This document shows positions 12,896 through 26,200 of a stretch of DNA of 64,000 bases, in pieces. Position 1 is the stretch's first letter, and every line of letters begins with the position of its first letter. The notes under the pieces are model-generated. The model saw only the letters and a program-made list of their open reading frames with translations, did not search any database and was not told where the DNA came from. Position numbers and translations under genes: made by a program. The stretch is from Rostratula benghalensis (lineage: Eukaryota; Chordata; Aves; Charadriiformes; Rostratulidae). Where the stretch lies: positions 692,843 through 756,842 of the forward strand of contig VXAI01000193.1 of assembly GCA_013399305.1 (NCBI GenBank), given 5' to 3'.

Positions 12896-15494
12896 TCAAA
12901 ATAATGTTCAAGGTTATAGTACCAAAATAATGCATTTATAAACAAATGCAACTCCCCTTCTTTTTCAGGAAACACTACAGTGCCTTTTCAATCAAATGCA
13001 TCTCCATGCTATTCCACAACACCATATATTTTATCTACAATAAACAACAAGATCTTCAACAGACAGACCCTTCCCCATATGCACAACACAGAAAAAGGAA
13101 AAGAAGCAGAGAATGCAGAAACAGTGAAACAAAAGGGAACCAAAGGCAAAACGTGTATCAAGCAAACAAAAGAAACAAAGGGAAAATTAGGGAAGTCCTG
13201 AACAAGCAACTTGAAACAATGTAGGTAGGAATTACAAGCTGAGCACTATTCCAATGAAATACTTGAAACTCAGGTGTCTGCACACTGTTCAAAAATGTTT
13301 CTCTTTTACTATTACTTAATCTCAAACCATATCTTAAACCACCTTCTTGGCCAGTAAGATAAACATTCCACAAATAAACAACAGGATTCAGAACTGCTGA
13401 ATCAGATCCTATTTTTAAATTTGTATGAAAGTAAATTGGAGGGTAAGGACTGAGAATAAACTGGCAGGCTTTAACATCATACCAACTAATTTTTTTCATC
13501 AAATGCCCTGGATAGCTAAGTATTTGGTGCTTTCATTTATTTAATTTTCAGTCTCACAAAATCATGTTGTTTTAATCCTGCAGTAAGCTCTGGGTCAGCA
13601 AACCTGCACACTTCTATAGTGCTCAACAACAAACAATTTGCCTTGAAGTGCAAATTTCTCATTATAGATTCATTTGTAAAATCAAAAGTTGAAGGGTGAA
13701 GTTTTTAATTTTCTTAGCAAGAATTGCTTCGCGGCATCCTATTTCATTCTTTTATTTGGTTAATTGCTTTTGTCTTAAAAATCTAATTTTCTAGCTGCAG
13801 CAACAATCAAACTGCCCAACGAAATTATCTCCTGTTACATCTTCAGAGATACCAGGCAACACGCAAAGCTGTCTTTTAATCTGAAAACCTCTCTGCAGGA
13901 TTCTTTTTTTAGGAAGAAAATTAAATAAATGCAAAGATAAAATAATTCATGTAGCCCATTGCTCACAAGTAGTAAATAATCTTAGTCCTTCGAGAATGGT
14001 GCACGTAGATTTCAATCCTGCAAAGGGCACTTGTGGTGCCTACCTGCTGACTACTCCTGAGGGTAGTAGGACTCTGAACTGGTATTTGCTGAAGGATTGT
14101 GCTTGCCTTAAAGGGAAAGGAACTGGAAAATGAAAAAATCCATCTACCAGAATTTTTCCATTTTTGTCAGCAGTATGGTAACGCTTGCTCTCTTACACTG
14201 GGGCACACATTCTGCCAAGCTCTAAATAACATAAACAGTTGTGAAAGAATCCTAGAAATGGGAAGAAAAGGCAAAAATCTGAATGACTCCTCTACAGCCA
14301 GGATTTCACCTCTGGCATTCTTCAGGGGAGTTATACGAACTGTCAGTATAGTTGTTGGCTAATGCTTTATAATTTTCTTAAGTGGGTCAAATAAGTCATT
14401 CCTACTTTATAATCAGACAGTAATGGGAAATTACATTTTGGGTTGGATCCTACTCTCTTATGTATCTTGGCGTAGCGAGGCTGGAAGTTGGCCCTCTGTC
14501 AGCATGCCACACACGTGACCCGTCTGTCACTAACCTCCAAGTCAGGTGTACTGCTCTGGAGTGGTTTGGGCTCTGCAGAAATTTCTAAACTTGCTCTGGG
14601 GAACACATTCGTAAAAGACAGTGAAAACTTACTCGGTCTTCTCTCCCCTTTCTCTCAATCCAATCGGTTTTTGCACGTGCTGCTCTGTTCATAGGAGGAT
14701 TGAAACTGTTTCTGACAGATAACAGGGCACCAAGATAACATAGGATCACACACATCAGGCTGCAAAAAGCAAATACGCAGAAATTGTCTGAGGCAACAAT
14801 CAGGCAAGCTCTGAAATCTATTTGGAATTTGAGAGGACACTAAAAAGACACATTAAGGAAAGCCTGGACCTACAGAAAGTCTAGACTCAAGGCTTCAGCA
14901 AAGTCAGATATCTTTGCCTGACACCTGTACACCCTCATGCATCTTCATAAAAACAATGGAACAAAGCCGGAGAGAGAAATGTGGAACTGTCTGTTTTACT
15001 TGTGGTTGTGTCACCCAAAGTTTATCTAACTGAGATGAAGTCATGTACAGATTTACTGTCATACAACCAATATTCAGGCAGCCCGTGGCAGATGTTACTG
15101 CTACCTCTGGAACTGAGTGCAAAATTATTAATGTGGTAATTCCCTTCCTTCCTCTTTCAGCTTCCTCCTTCTCATAGTTTTTTTATGGTGTTGCAGAAAC
15201 ACGATAGTCTCACTGTTTCAAGCTAAAATTTGCCACTCCATGCATGGTGCGCTTCGTACCAGACTGTAAGCATCGATTTTTAGACTCTGTTAGGAGCTAT
15301 ATTTCAAGGATATCACCCCTGTTTTTTCAAAAGAATCGGGTTCTCTGTTGCACCCCTTTGCAGTGGAGCAGATTCTGACTTCAAATGGCCACCATGGACA
15401 CTGGCTGGCTTCAGTCATGGCTTTCTCTGCCCAAAGCTGCTGCAGCCCAAATCCTGCGGCAGGTACACACTGCTCTTGGAGTAGACCTGGAATA

Positions 15495-15722
15495 TTAGAA
15501 TCATAGAATGGTTTGGGTTGCAAGGGACCTTAAAGATTATCGAGTTTCAACCCCCCTGCCATGGGCAGGGACACTTCCCACTGGACCAGGTTGCTCAAAG
15601 CCCCATCCAGCCTGGTCTTGAACACCTCCACAGATGGGACAGCCAAAACTTCTCTGGGCAACCTATTCCAGTGTCTCACCTCCCTCACAGGGAAGAATTT
15701 CTTCCTGATATCTGATCTAAAG
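15495..15722 (-). mobile_element. CR1 LINE 3' end inside putative TULP4 3'UTR
   Basis: The plus strand starts TAGAATCATAGAATGGTTTG, passes CCCCCCTGCCATGGGCAGGG and GGTTGCTCAAAGCCCCATCC, and ends near TTCTTCCTGATATCTGATC. It is about 228 bp, 5'-truncated and moderately diverged. It has the same orientation as the host gene. Confidence 0.95.
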
Positions 15723-16724
15723 GATTATCTAGAACAATAAATGGAGGAACATCTGCTCCACCAGGTCTTCGATGGAGTGTCTTGAAGAGGCAAAGCTGCT
15801 GCAGGAAGCATCAGGACTCAGCTCCATCAGCTCTGCGCAGGTATCAGAAGCCCTATGGAATATTCCATATTCCAGCTGCATGGAATCAGCTGAGCCCAGC
15901 TGAAGAAGGAGTGTTATTAGTCTGAGCAGAGGAAAACACATCTACTGTTACACTATTTCTCGTGCCTTAGTGAGCTGATTCCAAGCTTTTTTGCTTGTAT
16001 CTCTGCACAGCACCGAATTAGGCCATTGCCAAACCCTACTAAACTGTGCAATGAGCTTCATCCAAACTGAGCCTGTATCGTTAGAGCCTCTTTTATCATG
16101 TAACCCCCCTTATTTTATATCTCAAGAAAAAGCACTGTACTAATAAGATGGAAAGCAAATCAAGCCTTGCATTTTTAAGACCACTCCCAACTGAAATTCC
16201 TAGTTAGAAACACAGGAGGAAAACAGTGGAGGACAGATTTCTACAGGTGCCAGAGAAGTCATCTATACTCTTTGTAGTCTACACAGTCCTCCATCGCAAA
16301 CTCACTGCCTTCATCCACCAGAAAAATACTTTTGCCTTTATTTTTGCCATTATGAATATTTTTGCCTTCCCCCATTATGCACACTGTCCAGCAAAAACAA
16401 CTCTTCCTATATGGGATTTTAACTTCTTGCAGTAAAACATACTGCTAGCAAACAGTTACTTACAAAGATGCTCTTTAAATATAAATAAAAAAGTGTGTAT
16501 AACTCACTGATACATAGTAATAAAATAATCCCTAAATCACATATTACATAATGCAAGATAAATAATTTGTCTTTTGGACATTAACAGGAAATCTGCATTA
16601 AATTAGCTTTAAAAAAAACATTCAAAATTCCCTCAAACAAACAAAACCCCGAAACTCAAACCCAACAAAAAAACCCCAACAAAAACCCCATAAACCCCCT
16701 AGACTGTCACAATTATTGCACAAC

Positions 16725-16743
16725 TAAAAAAAAAAAAAAAAAA
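16725..16743 (+). repeat. Poly-A run after C/A-rich patch
   Basis: About 18 A follow a CA-rich patch (16640-16700, AAACCCC-like words). This is low-complexity sequence in the putative 3'UTR. Confidence 0.8.
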
Positions 16744-19262
16744 CAACCTTTGGAAAAAACATACTTAACTACTGGAAATTACCATATGTATAAAAGAACT
16801 AGATATTTCTGAACATTTTGCTACATTCTTCCTAGAAGAACTTAGTTATCTACAGAAAAGCTGGGTTTTACTAACAAAATATAAAATGTAACATCTATCT
16901 TCTGGCTGAATGCAACAGCCATCTTCAGGATCTGAGTGACTATTTCAGGAAGGGGCTTCTAAATTTGTTTCCTATATTGTATCTCAATGAAAAATAAAAC
17001 AGTCACTTTCACTTGTTCTTTGTGTAATTTGGGATCCAGTTGCACATGCAGATATTTACCTAATTCCCATTCCTTTAATTAAAATTCTATATGTTTGAGA
17101 GTATTTTCTCTCTCTAATACTAAGTATTCTCTATGCCATTAAAATCCTCAATTAAAAGGACTCAAATTATTTTCAAAAAGATAACAGATTATCTTATTCC
17201 ATAGGATTTTCTGACAAGGACATGGGAAGGATGCTGGAAATCGCATTTATTTTCCTAATTGATGATAATTATTCCTTGTGCTTTGCTGGGGCAGAAACCA
17301 GGTCTCTTCTATGCCAATACTCTAAGTGCCATCAAAAGGACAGAGTCATGACCTGGGCCAAAGAAAGCTACTAACTCTGCTACTTTTTTTATGTGGTTTC
17401 ATTTCTTGGTTCTCCATTAGCACAAAACTACTGATAATTGGAAAAAATTGGCAACAAGTGAAGAGGAATACTGTTCCTTGGAAGGTTAAAGAAACTGCAC
17501 CAAGAAGTCCTTCTACTCAGGTTAGATTTTGTTCAGTAAAAAACCACAACATGTTGTTTCCATGTAGTAAGAGTTTTGGTTTAAAATTACTTCCAGCTGA
17601 AGATTTCTAACATGACTGAGTGGCACTTCCCTCAAGCAAGCCACAGTCTGTTTCTTCTCTTGTGGTGTTCAGTGTGTGCCTGTTGTACTCTAATTAGAGT
17701 ATGACTCCTTAGCACAGAACTTAGGGCAGGCGAGGATTCTCATCAGCCAACTTTCCTCCTTGTGTATTGGAATCAGTGGACTCAGAATTCAACCTACTGT
17801 TTTTACAGCACATAACTCAATATAGGCAAAGGGCTTAATAGTGTTTCCTCCACAAAAATCCAAGGGCCACACTTTATTTTAAAGGGACCAGAACCAAATC
17901 GATTTTGGTTCCTCTGTCGACACACAGTATACATATGGGTGCTCAAACTGCTGAATAAATCATGCACGTGAGAAAGAACAGAAATGGGCCTAGAAAACTG
18001 CTGGAAATTCAACAAAATTGACCAAAGCAAACTACAGCCTGCTAGACACCAAGGGGAATGTTGTGCCTGACCACATGCAAGGAGAACCTGTTGTGCTTTG
18101 GGGTAATACAGGCATGGTACCATCTACCTCCCCCCTCCTTCCTTCCTGCCTCTGCTTCCTTCCTCCAAGGAAAACATCTTGCAGGTGTTTTTTCCCGGAC
18201 GTACCCTGCAGGATATTACTTGTGGATGATCTGCCTTGCTGTCTCTTATCTGACTGGCATTGCTCCCTCCCTCTGTGCTGTACAGCTCCTGTAGCTTCAG
18301 CAGAGCAGAAGTCATAAGCTCACTGCATGCTGGTAATTTCTACTACAGCAGGTTCTTATTTTATGTGATATGTTCCTCTAGATGAATCAAATGGAACACA
18401 CATCCGCCCTGTTATTAGAATTTAAGAAAAGCAAAGAGAGAAAATCACACCCATTCACCTCAAGTTATACTGAGTTTTTCAAGTAAGAAGTTAAACTGTG
18501 GATGAAAGACAAAGACAAAGCAGCCATCAACACCTCAACCAAAACAACTTTCTCAGTTCACTTCAAAAGAGTTGCTATTATACACGGATACTTTTGGCAT
18601 TTGTGTATTACTGGGGAAACGACTTCCGTATCAGAACATATTCCATAGCAAAAAGCAGGCAAGAAGGAGAGAAAACAAATAAATATGTGCACAACACATG
18701 GACAGCACAGAAATTCTGTGTAAGCAACCCTTCTGAAATGCTCAACAGGTCTGCGTGTCCACCAGAAAGAACTGCAGAGAGTCATGCCACAGTTTTTAGG
18801 CCTTCCTCTGTAACACTCCATGTAAACCTTGGCTTCTCGCTTTCAGCTGGAGCATTATAGTCTCTAATCACAGTAACCACAACTACTCAAGTAGCAAGGT
18901 GATAAAAGGGATGATTCTGTCCAATTTTTCCTTCCTCTTTCAACTCATTTGTTCTCCAGCCAGCCATGATGTTTCCTGTCATGAAATTGCTTTCTTCATG
19001 AAATTGCTTCCTGTAATGACTTGCTACCTTCTGTCCCCTTCCTAATTCAAGCACTGATATACTGTTGTAGGACTTGATTCATTCTGGTTGCCAAGACTGA
19101 ATACACTGGGCCTTCTCATCCACTTGAAAGACTTTGTTTATAAAGTGTAAAACACACTTAAATGAAGAGCATGTACAGGTGTGGCCTCGGAGGTAGACCC
19201 GGTCACACCGTACCTCTCCCAGCTATGGGCCAAATCAGAGAATACTGCTGATCAACATGAGC

Positions 19263-19410
19263 AAAGAAGCAATGCTCATAATTATTTCCTCCCCTACTTT
19301 CTGTCACCTACTGAAAGATGTTTATCCCAAATAACAAAAGAAGCAATGCTTGCAATTATTTCCCTCCTCTCTCTTCTGTCCCTACTGAAGGATGTTTATC
19401 CCCAATAACA
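19263..19410. repeat. 74-bp tandem duplication (two copies) in putative 3'UTR
   Basis: Copy 1 is 19263-19336 and copy 2 is 19337-19410. Both start AAAGAAGCAATGCT, pass AATTATTTCC and CTACTGAA, and end with ATGTTTATCCC(C/A)AATAACA. They are equal in length and differ at only a handful of positions, so the duplication is fairly recent. Confidence 0.93.
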
Positions 19411-19607
19411 GCACACAAAACAAGCAGACATCAACTTCTTTGATACACTGGGTTTTAAAACCACCCACTGGTAACCATTTTGTTTCTCTTTTGAATAATA
19501 CATCATTATTTATAAATTAAACATTGACCTACATAAGCCTTCTTGGAACTTGTGGTGCTCAGTTTTTATCAGAGATCAGAGAAGAAACACGTGTCTTCAA
19601 GTATAAT

Positions 19608-19680
19608 AGCTTTTTTTCTTTTCTTTTTTTTTTTTTTTTGCTGCTATTACTGATGTTGTTGTAGTAGTAAGTAGTAGTAG
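19608..19680. repeat. T-rich tract followed by GTA trinucleotides
   Basis: A T-rich run (about 19612-19639) is followed by GTTGTTGTAGTAGTAAGTAG and further GTA units. This is simple-sequence DNA in the putative 3'UTR. Confidence 0.85.
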
Positions 19681-20167
19681 TACAAACTGGACCAGAAAAA
19701 AAGTTATGTTCCCTGTTTTAAAAAGAACAGCATGATATAAGGCAGTCTATCAAAAAGAGCAGTCTTTTTAATCCCCCTATGAGCTTACATCAGCTACTGT
19801 AGCAAACACAGCAGAACCACCACGACAAGCCAAAAGCCCCACTTCCCCACGTAACACCGAACGGCTCTCAACCCTTTGCTCTTTCAGAGACCCAGCACAA
19901 CGCTTCAGAAGAAAAAAAAAACAACAAGAAAAAACACCTGAAAACAAACAAACGAACAAACAAACAAAACAGAAAACAGCCCCCCACCCTCCACCCCACA
20001 ACTGATTAGAGTTAATGCCCTTCTGTTGGGCACCAAGAGACTATTCCAGTTTTACTGCCTTCTTCGCTCCCAGGCACCTCTGCACACCCAAAGCAGGCTG
20101 CCCTGACATTTTCCGGTTTGGACTTTATGAGAAGGTTAACATTTTCCTCTCTCCAGTCTCTGCTTGT

Positions 20168-20284
20168 TCATTTGAGGCGTTGAGTCACATTAGCCAGAGC
20201 AACAGCAAAGGCTTGCACTGCAGAAAATGGGTACTGAAAGTCCAAAATGTAAGCATTGCCATCAATCCTTCCAAACTGCATCAC
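20168..20284 (-). CDS. TULP4: TULP4 terminal coding exon: C-terminal tubby motif and stop
   Basis: This exon has 117 coding nt, phase 0 in, encoding 38 residues and a TGA stop at 20170-20168. It encodes [20 protein letters not shown] then [18 protein letters not shown]. It matches the conserved tubby C-terminal signature (V-M-Q-F-G-R ... YP-x-x-A-x-Q-A-F-A-x-A-L), the hydrophobic helix that fills the tubby beta barrel. The acceptor has an unusually long polypyrimidine tract (about 20331-20285) ending CTTCCCAG, which suggests a strong splice site. The last residues (TQRLK) match the human C-terminus as I recall it. Confidence 0.96.
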   Translation of the reverse strand: MMQFGRIDGNAYILDFQYPFSAVQAFAVALANVTQRLK

Positions 20285-23200
20285 CTGGGAAGCAGGGGAA
20301 GAGGAGAAGGGAAGGAGAAAGAGAAGAAAGTCAAAAAAACAGTGAACCACAGAAAAGGAACCAGAGAAGAATAAAAGCAAAATGTTTTTCTTCGTAAGAA
20401 CACCTCGCCTCCTGTGCCAGTATGAACATGGGCTACTCAGAATGGGGTATGATGCCAAAGAAGAGTAAGAGCACTGTACTGTTTGTCTGTGTTTGACTGC
20501 AATATAGTATAAATTGAGCTTGAAGACATGCCAGACTGTATACAGCACTGGTGTGAGTGTCACCAATCACTTCAGCAGACGTGGATTACACCAGCCCCAT
20601 CCTTCCTGCAGGAAAACACCATTCTCTCCCTTGCAGGCATCTTATCATCAACCCATCAGGAAAAAGAGATTTGGTTTTCAAAGAAAAGAGCTTTCAGGGA
20701 AGGGGAACAGGCGACCTCTTGAATCTAGCACTTCAGAGACAGTAAGCTGCATGTTCTTGGCAGTTCTGTTTTCCTCTGTATAAAGCTCACTAGCACATAA
20801 TTACATTGAGAACGAATTAGCAATGGGGCAGAGGGACCTGTTTGAAATGTAAAGCAATGCTAGTCAGGTTGTTTGTTGTTCTTCCACAGGGAATATCTGA
20901 AGTTTGGCCTATTAGAACTGCTTTTCCACTTGCTTCCTCAGAAGCCCAGATGGTATTTGCTCTACAGTGAAGTTCCTCGAGCTCGAATGGAAGCTGTGCA
21001 AACCGAGTCAGGTTTTGTTTCCTCACCAGCAAAACCTGCAGCTGGGTGATTTTCCCAGCTGTCTACCAGCATGTATCCATGGCCATTTAACTGAAGAAGA
21101 AAGACATACATGGCTCTAATCACTGTTTTTTTAATGAGCTGTTGTTACAGATAAACAAAACTAAGAGTCTGCCACCGGGCACAAATATTAGATATTTAAG
21201 ACACCTAACTCCCCAGTTAAATCAGAGGGAGCTGAGAGCTTTGATGTCTTTAATAAATCGAAAGTGACTTACAGAGATGGGACAGCTGGACAAGGAAATC
21301 AATACATGTTTCCTGAGTCTCAGTCCAGTGTCCTGCTGATTGATACCACTTAATAGTCTGGGTCTGGTGTAGTAACATCTCACTCAGGCCAAAGTGAGAG
21401 AGCCTAAAATTAAATTTTTTGATTTTTTTGAACAATCCACAGAGCCCTCTATTCATGGGCAGTTCAGAAGTAGCCCAGGAACACTCCGTTCTGGGGAGGA
21501 TCAGTGCCTCCCTCCTCTAGCATTGAGAGCCAGCCCCCAAGGCCTGGTAACCCACAAGGGGAAATTTTGGCATGGAGGGAACACTATCTCTCTGCCAACT
21601 GAATAACCTCTGGGAGCATTGCAAGAAGGCAGCAGTGTTCACTCAGCCAGCTGCCATCCACAACCACCAAAGGCAAATGGAACTACTGGTGAGGAGATCT
21701 GTTGTGTTGATTACAAAACCCACCTACCTTCAGCACTGAGAACCTGGGAGACTAAAGGAGGCCCTTATTTCTGCATCTGACTGGAATCAGACCAAACATA
21801 TTTTGTACACTTACTTTACAACTGAACTTCACCCTCCATTCTGAATCTACACCTTTGACAGTTGGTTTTTATCAACCACGTGGCAAAGCTTTTTTTTTTT
21901 CCACAGAGCAGGAGGCATTCCACTGTGTGAGAGGCAGAGCTTATTTCTGGCCCAGCCTTCCCAACTCCCGTGCCCAACCCCGGCCCGCGTGTGCTGTCCC
22001 CTCCTACCTGTCTTCCTTCCAGCTCAATCTGGAAGTTTTTTGCTGACTCCTGGGTCACCCGCCCTCCAAAGTCCAGCTGGTAGACTTGTGTCGCCTCATT
22101 CCACAGTGGCTGCTTGTTGGCCATCACATACACAAAGCCCTGGCTCCCCAGCCTCCCGTCCTCCTTCTCACTGGCCTTCCGGCACTTGAATTCATCCAGC
22201 TCACTGGCTGTCCTCAAACTCCTTTTGGTTTTCCAACCCTTTTTGCTGCCCTGGCTCTGGTTCATCAGTTCATCCCCACTGATAAAAAGCTCTGGCTCAC
22301 TCTCTGAACTGTCCTGAAATTCGTTCGTCTTGTTTAGCTTCTTGGACTTCAGCTGGTCTTTCTGGCTCTTGACTTTCTTCTTCTCCCTCCCCAGCCGAGG
22401 GCTGGATATCAGTGAATTGAAGTCAGTCAGCGTCCTTGCCTCCTTTTTCACCTTGCCCTCAGTGATAGCCTGCACATTTCCTTCCTCAGCTCGACTGTCC
22501 AGGCGCTTTCGGCTCTTCTTGCCGAATTTGTCAGTCCTTTGAGGAACAGGACTTTCTGTCAAGGAGAGCACCTCCTGGAAGGTGTCTGCTGTCTCCACCA
22601 TCACCTCTGTGCCCACGTGGCCCTGCAGCTCTGCTGGTGGGGGAGACATCACTGGCTTCTCCACCACAAGGAGCGGCTTGGGGGGCAACGTGCCCTGGGG
22701 GTTCTGTACGGGCGGGCAGGTGCTGTAGGAGCTCCATGGGTGCAAGGCGATCGGTGGCAACTGTAAACTAGAGCAGGCGCTACTTCCCGGGTACATGGGA
22801 GGCAAAGGGCAATAGGAGAGGTTGGATGGATAACCTGGCTGAAGCACAACTGTGGGCTCCTGCTGTGCAAACTGTGTTGGGGCCAGAGCTTCTTTGGGGG
22901 AGCAAGGGGGCTGCATACCCTGAAGGGGAGGGGCGCTGTAGCTTCCTGGGTAAGGTACTCCAACCCCGTAACTCGTCTGGAAAGTGGCAGTGGGACTGGT
23001 TGGGGACTTGGGGGAAACAAACGGCATTCGAGACATATCCAGATGTTGAGCTTGACCGATGATAAGAGGAGTAGGTTTTAGAGGGTTGGGCACTGAGCTC
23101 TGAGGTGTCCTTTCCTGAGGAACCCATATCTCCTCACTCACCATAGGGTCCCACTGGTACGGCGGTGGCCGTTTTACACCCAGGGCAGCCTCCGTCAAGG

Positions 23201-26200
23201 CTACAGGTACGTGACGTATTGATTTCTCCACGGGGCAGTGCTGAGAAAGGGCCTCATCCTCCGTGAAGGCGGAGTTGATATAATCCGCTCGGTCACGGGA
23301 ATTGTCAGGCGGGCTCAGCAGGCTGTAGGAGGACTGGGAGGCCAGAGGCGAAGTACTGACAGAGTGAGCGATGGCAGAGCTGTGCTGGGCCCCACTCCCC
23401 GTGCTCAGATCAGGTCTCATGCCACCAATAGCGGAAGCGCTGCTACTAGCATTGGTGCTAGCGATGTTGCTCACACCACCAGCGCTCACATTGCTGCCAC
23501 CACCGCCACTGCTGCACTGGCTGCAAGTGTACAAGGCTGTGGGTACTCTCTGCTGGTACTGTGCTGTGACAACGCTGCTCTTGGCTTTCGGGGGAAGTTG
23601 CAAGGTGGCTCTCTGACCGTCCACCAGCTGAGCCATTTTCAGGGCTGCCTCTCTGCTGTTCCTCCGCAGAGTCGCGTGAATGATACTGCTGTCCAGCCTC
23701 TGCGCGATGCTTCTGCCTTGGGAGAGCTGACTGGCGATGTCAGGGTAGGGTGGCGGGTCCCCGGTTGGGATGGAGTAACGGGGGACTGTGAGCCGGTTCA
23801 GGGTGGCACTGGTGCAGGGCTGCTGCATCTTCTTCTCGGCGGCGGTGATGCGCAAGGTGGCAGAGCTGCCGGGCCCTGGCAAGGTGTAGGTGCTCTGGGC
23901 ACAGAGCATCCTGGTGCGAGGCCGGCAAACCTCCTCCACGTTCCCGCTGCTGTCGAAGGTTGTTATCCGCTCGTACCCCAGGGGCGTCTGGTAATGCCCC
24001 GCTGGGTAGAGGGAGAAGTCCCCCTTTTTCAAGCAGAGATCGAGGGGTGGCTGTGGGGGGCCAGGTGGGGGCGGTGGGGCGGTGGTTGGGGCAGCGGGGA
24101 TGGTGCCAGGGTAGGGAGGCGGAGGGTTCATCTTGTTCAGCTGCAGCTCCTGGGCGGCCCCGAAGATGACGGCGTCCCCTTCCACCATCTGCGGCCCGGG
24201 CCGTGGGGCTTTGGGCTTGGGTGGGGGCTCGTGCTCACGGTCGCTGTGGTCCCGCAGGTCGGCCAGGGCGATGGCGGGAGGCGCAGGGGGCGGTGGCGGG
24301 GCGAGGGCAGGGGGCGCGGGGGCAGCACGGCCCAGCTCCCCCACGGCCAGCGCCCCCGCCCCGGGGCTGGGGAACCGGCCTGGAGCCCCTGGGAAGTGTC
24401 CCGCCCCCTCGCCCCCGGCGTCCGCTGGCGGATTGGCCAGCACGTCCAGCTGCACGTTCTGATTGGCCAGCAGCGACTGGACCAGGCCGATGCTCTGGGT
24501 GGGCGACATGGCCTGGGCCGAGCTGTGGATGGGGGCGATGGGGATGTTGACGGTGCAGGGCGGGCTGCTGGCGGGGGCTCCGGGGGCACCGGGCACTGCA
24601 ATGAACAACACAGCAGGTCACCCACCGCCCCGGACCCCTCTACCCCAGGGGCTTCCTTATGGCAACCCCAGGCCCAGCCCTGGCTCCAGGCCCAGGCCAG
24701 GAGAGATAAGAGGCCACAAGCCTTTGTTGAGGCCATCGGCTGGGCAAGCAGTTGGGTAGCAGGCACTAAAATAGGGTATTTTCCTGACATAAATATTTCA
24801 ATTGCTTATTTTGGGGTTTTCTTCAGCAACCGAGGAAGAGATGGGGGTCGCTAGATAGGTTTAATGGAAAAACTTCACAGCAGCATTTACATAAAATTCA
24901 GAAATTGAGGGAAATGGCTTTTTAAAGCTCGTTAGAAGAAAAAACCCTGCATGTCTCTTGTACTTTGTCACTGCACTTTACCTTTGACTTTTTAAACTGC
25001 CTGCTATCTTCACATACTTGCTCAAGCACTTTGCTGCTATCGGATCCCAAAACCAATGGATCAGACCTCAGTTTGCACAAGTAAGCCCGTCTGCCTCCAC
25101 TGATTCTCCTTGCACGATATCTATTTGTAGCAGCTGGTGATAAACCTTAAAGTGACTTCTTGGGAGGAACGCTCCCCCCCCAAGTTGAAGCTCAGAGCTC
25201 GCTTTCAGGTTACACTACGATTCCCACAGACTTTGCTGAGTTGGGACTCACTAATTTTCAGAGAGGGTTTTTTGATAGCAAATAAATCAACAAGCAATAG
25301 AAAGGAAAATCCACTCAGAAAACCATGGTTGCCCCTAGTCCTAGGACCACTAATGTGGTTTCCTGACCTCCTCTAGGGCTGCTGCTACCTGAGGGTGAGG
25401 CACAAAAAAGTTATTGCTGGCCCAGGCTGGCTCCCTCTAGAGCCAGTCGTGTGTGACTGAGCCAAGTTAATCAGACAGCAGTTATTAATTTTGACTTGGG
25501 TGTTTGTTGTCATCAAAAAAAAAAAAAAGGAAAAGGAAAAGAAGAAAAGGTTAAGGAAAAGAAGAGGGAAAAGGAAAAGGAAAAGGAAAAGAGGAAAAGA
25601 GGAAAAGGGCAGTGTATAGTATCTAATATAATGTCTGCAGACTCAATTAACCTGTTGTCAACAAACAGTCAACAAAAGGGATATATTGTTATCTCTCGAG
25701 TATAGCAGGTGACAAAGCACTACCACTGAAAAGCTGGAGCACAGCAGGGAAATGAGGATACTGGAACAAGTATGAATGCAGAGGTCAAGAAAGAAGGAAT
25801 AAAATATAAAAATTAGGGGAAACAGTAAATACTGTATTAAAACCCCCAAGAATCTGTATTAGCTTTCCAGTATAAAACCAAGGGAAGATGAAAAGCAAGT
25901 TGCATCAGCAGGTTTATAGGAGGAAGAGAGACTGGAGTCATATCCAGGATCATTTAAGTGTGCCAAATTCCGTGGAGACCTCTGATTTGCAAGACCAGAT
26001 CAGGCAAGAGATCTATTAGTCAGGACTCCTCCAGCCGCTGCCCAGTTCCTTATTAATTTCTAATTAAAATTCTGCTCATCTGTGCTTGTCCTGTAATTAC
26101 ATTTTCAATAGCATTAGGCTTTTATCAGCACGAGTCAGGAATGTGGTAGGTGTACGGAGGTCTGTGGCTATGCTGACAAATTTTTGTGGTCCTTCTGTTT

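Larger units (their letters stand above)
12430..20167 (-). other. TULP4: Putative TULP4 3' untranslated region
   Basis: This stretch lies downstream of the TGA. It has no coding exon that I can support, is AT-rich (T-rich on the sense strand) and has several AATAAA hexamers on the minus strand (near 17875, 17250, 16340 and 12451-12446). I place the distal end at about 12430 because that hexamer is followed by a U/GU-rich element. Human TULP4 transcripts also have multi-kilobase 3'UTRs, as I recall. It contains a CR1 3' end (15495-15722), a 74-bp tandem duplication (19263-19410), a T/A-rich tract (19610-19640) and a short trinucleotide array. The real end could be nearer one of the proximal hexamers. 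Confidence 0.5.

Noticed and set aside
24596..24611. Apparent start MLFIA at the head of the 931-codon minus frame
   Set aside because: These codons lie upstream of the TTGCAG acceptor in the intron. The exon starts inside a split Val codon at 24595.
23238..24854. 538-codon plus-strand open frame antisense to the large TULP4 exon
   Set aside because: It is the mirror of a GC-rich, proline/alanine/glycine-coding exon, where antisense stops are rare. It runs across the exon boundary into the intron and its protein is low-complexity with no known domain.
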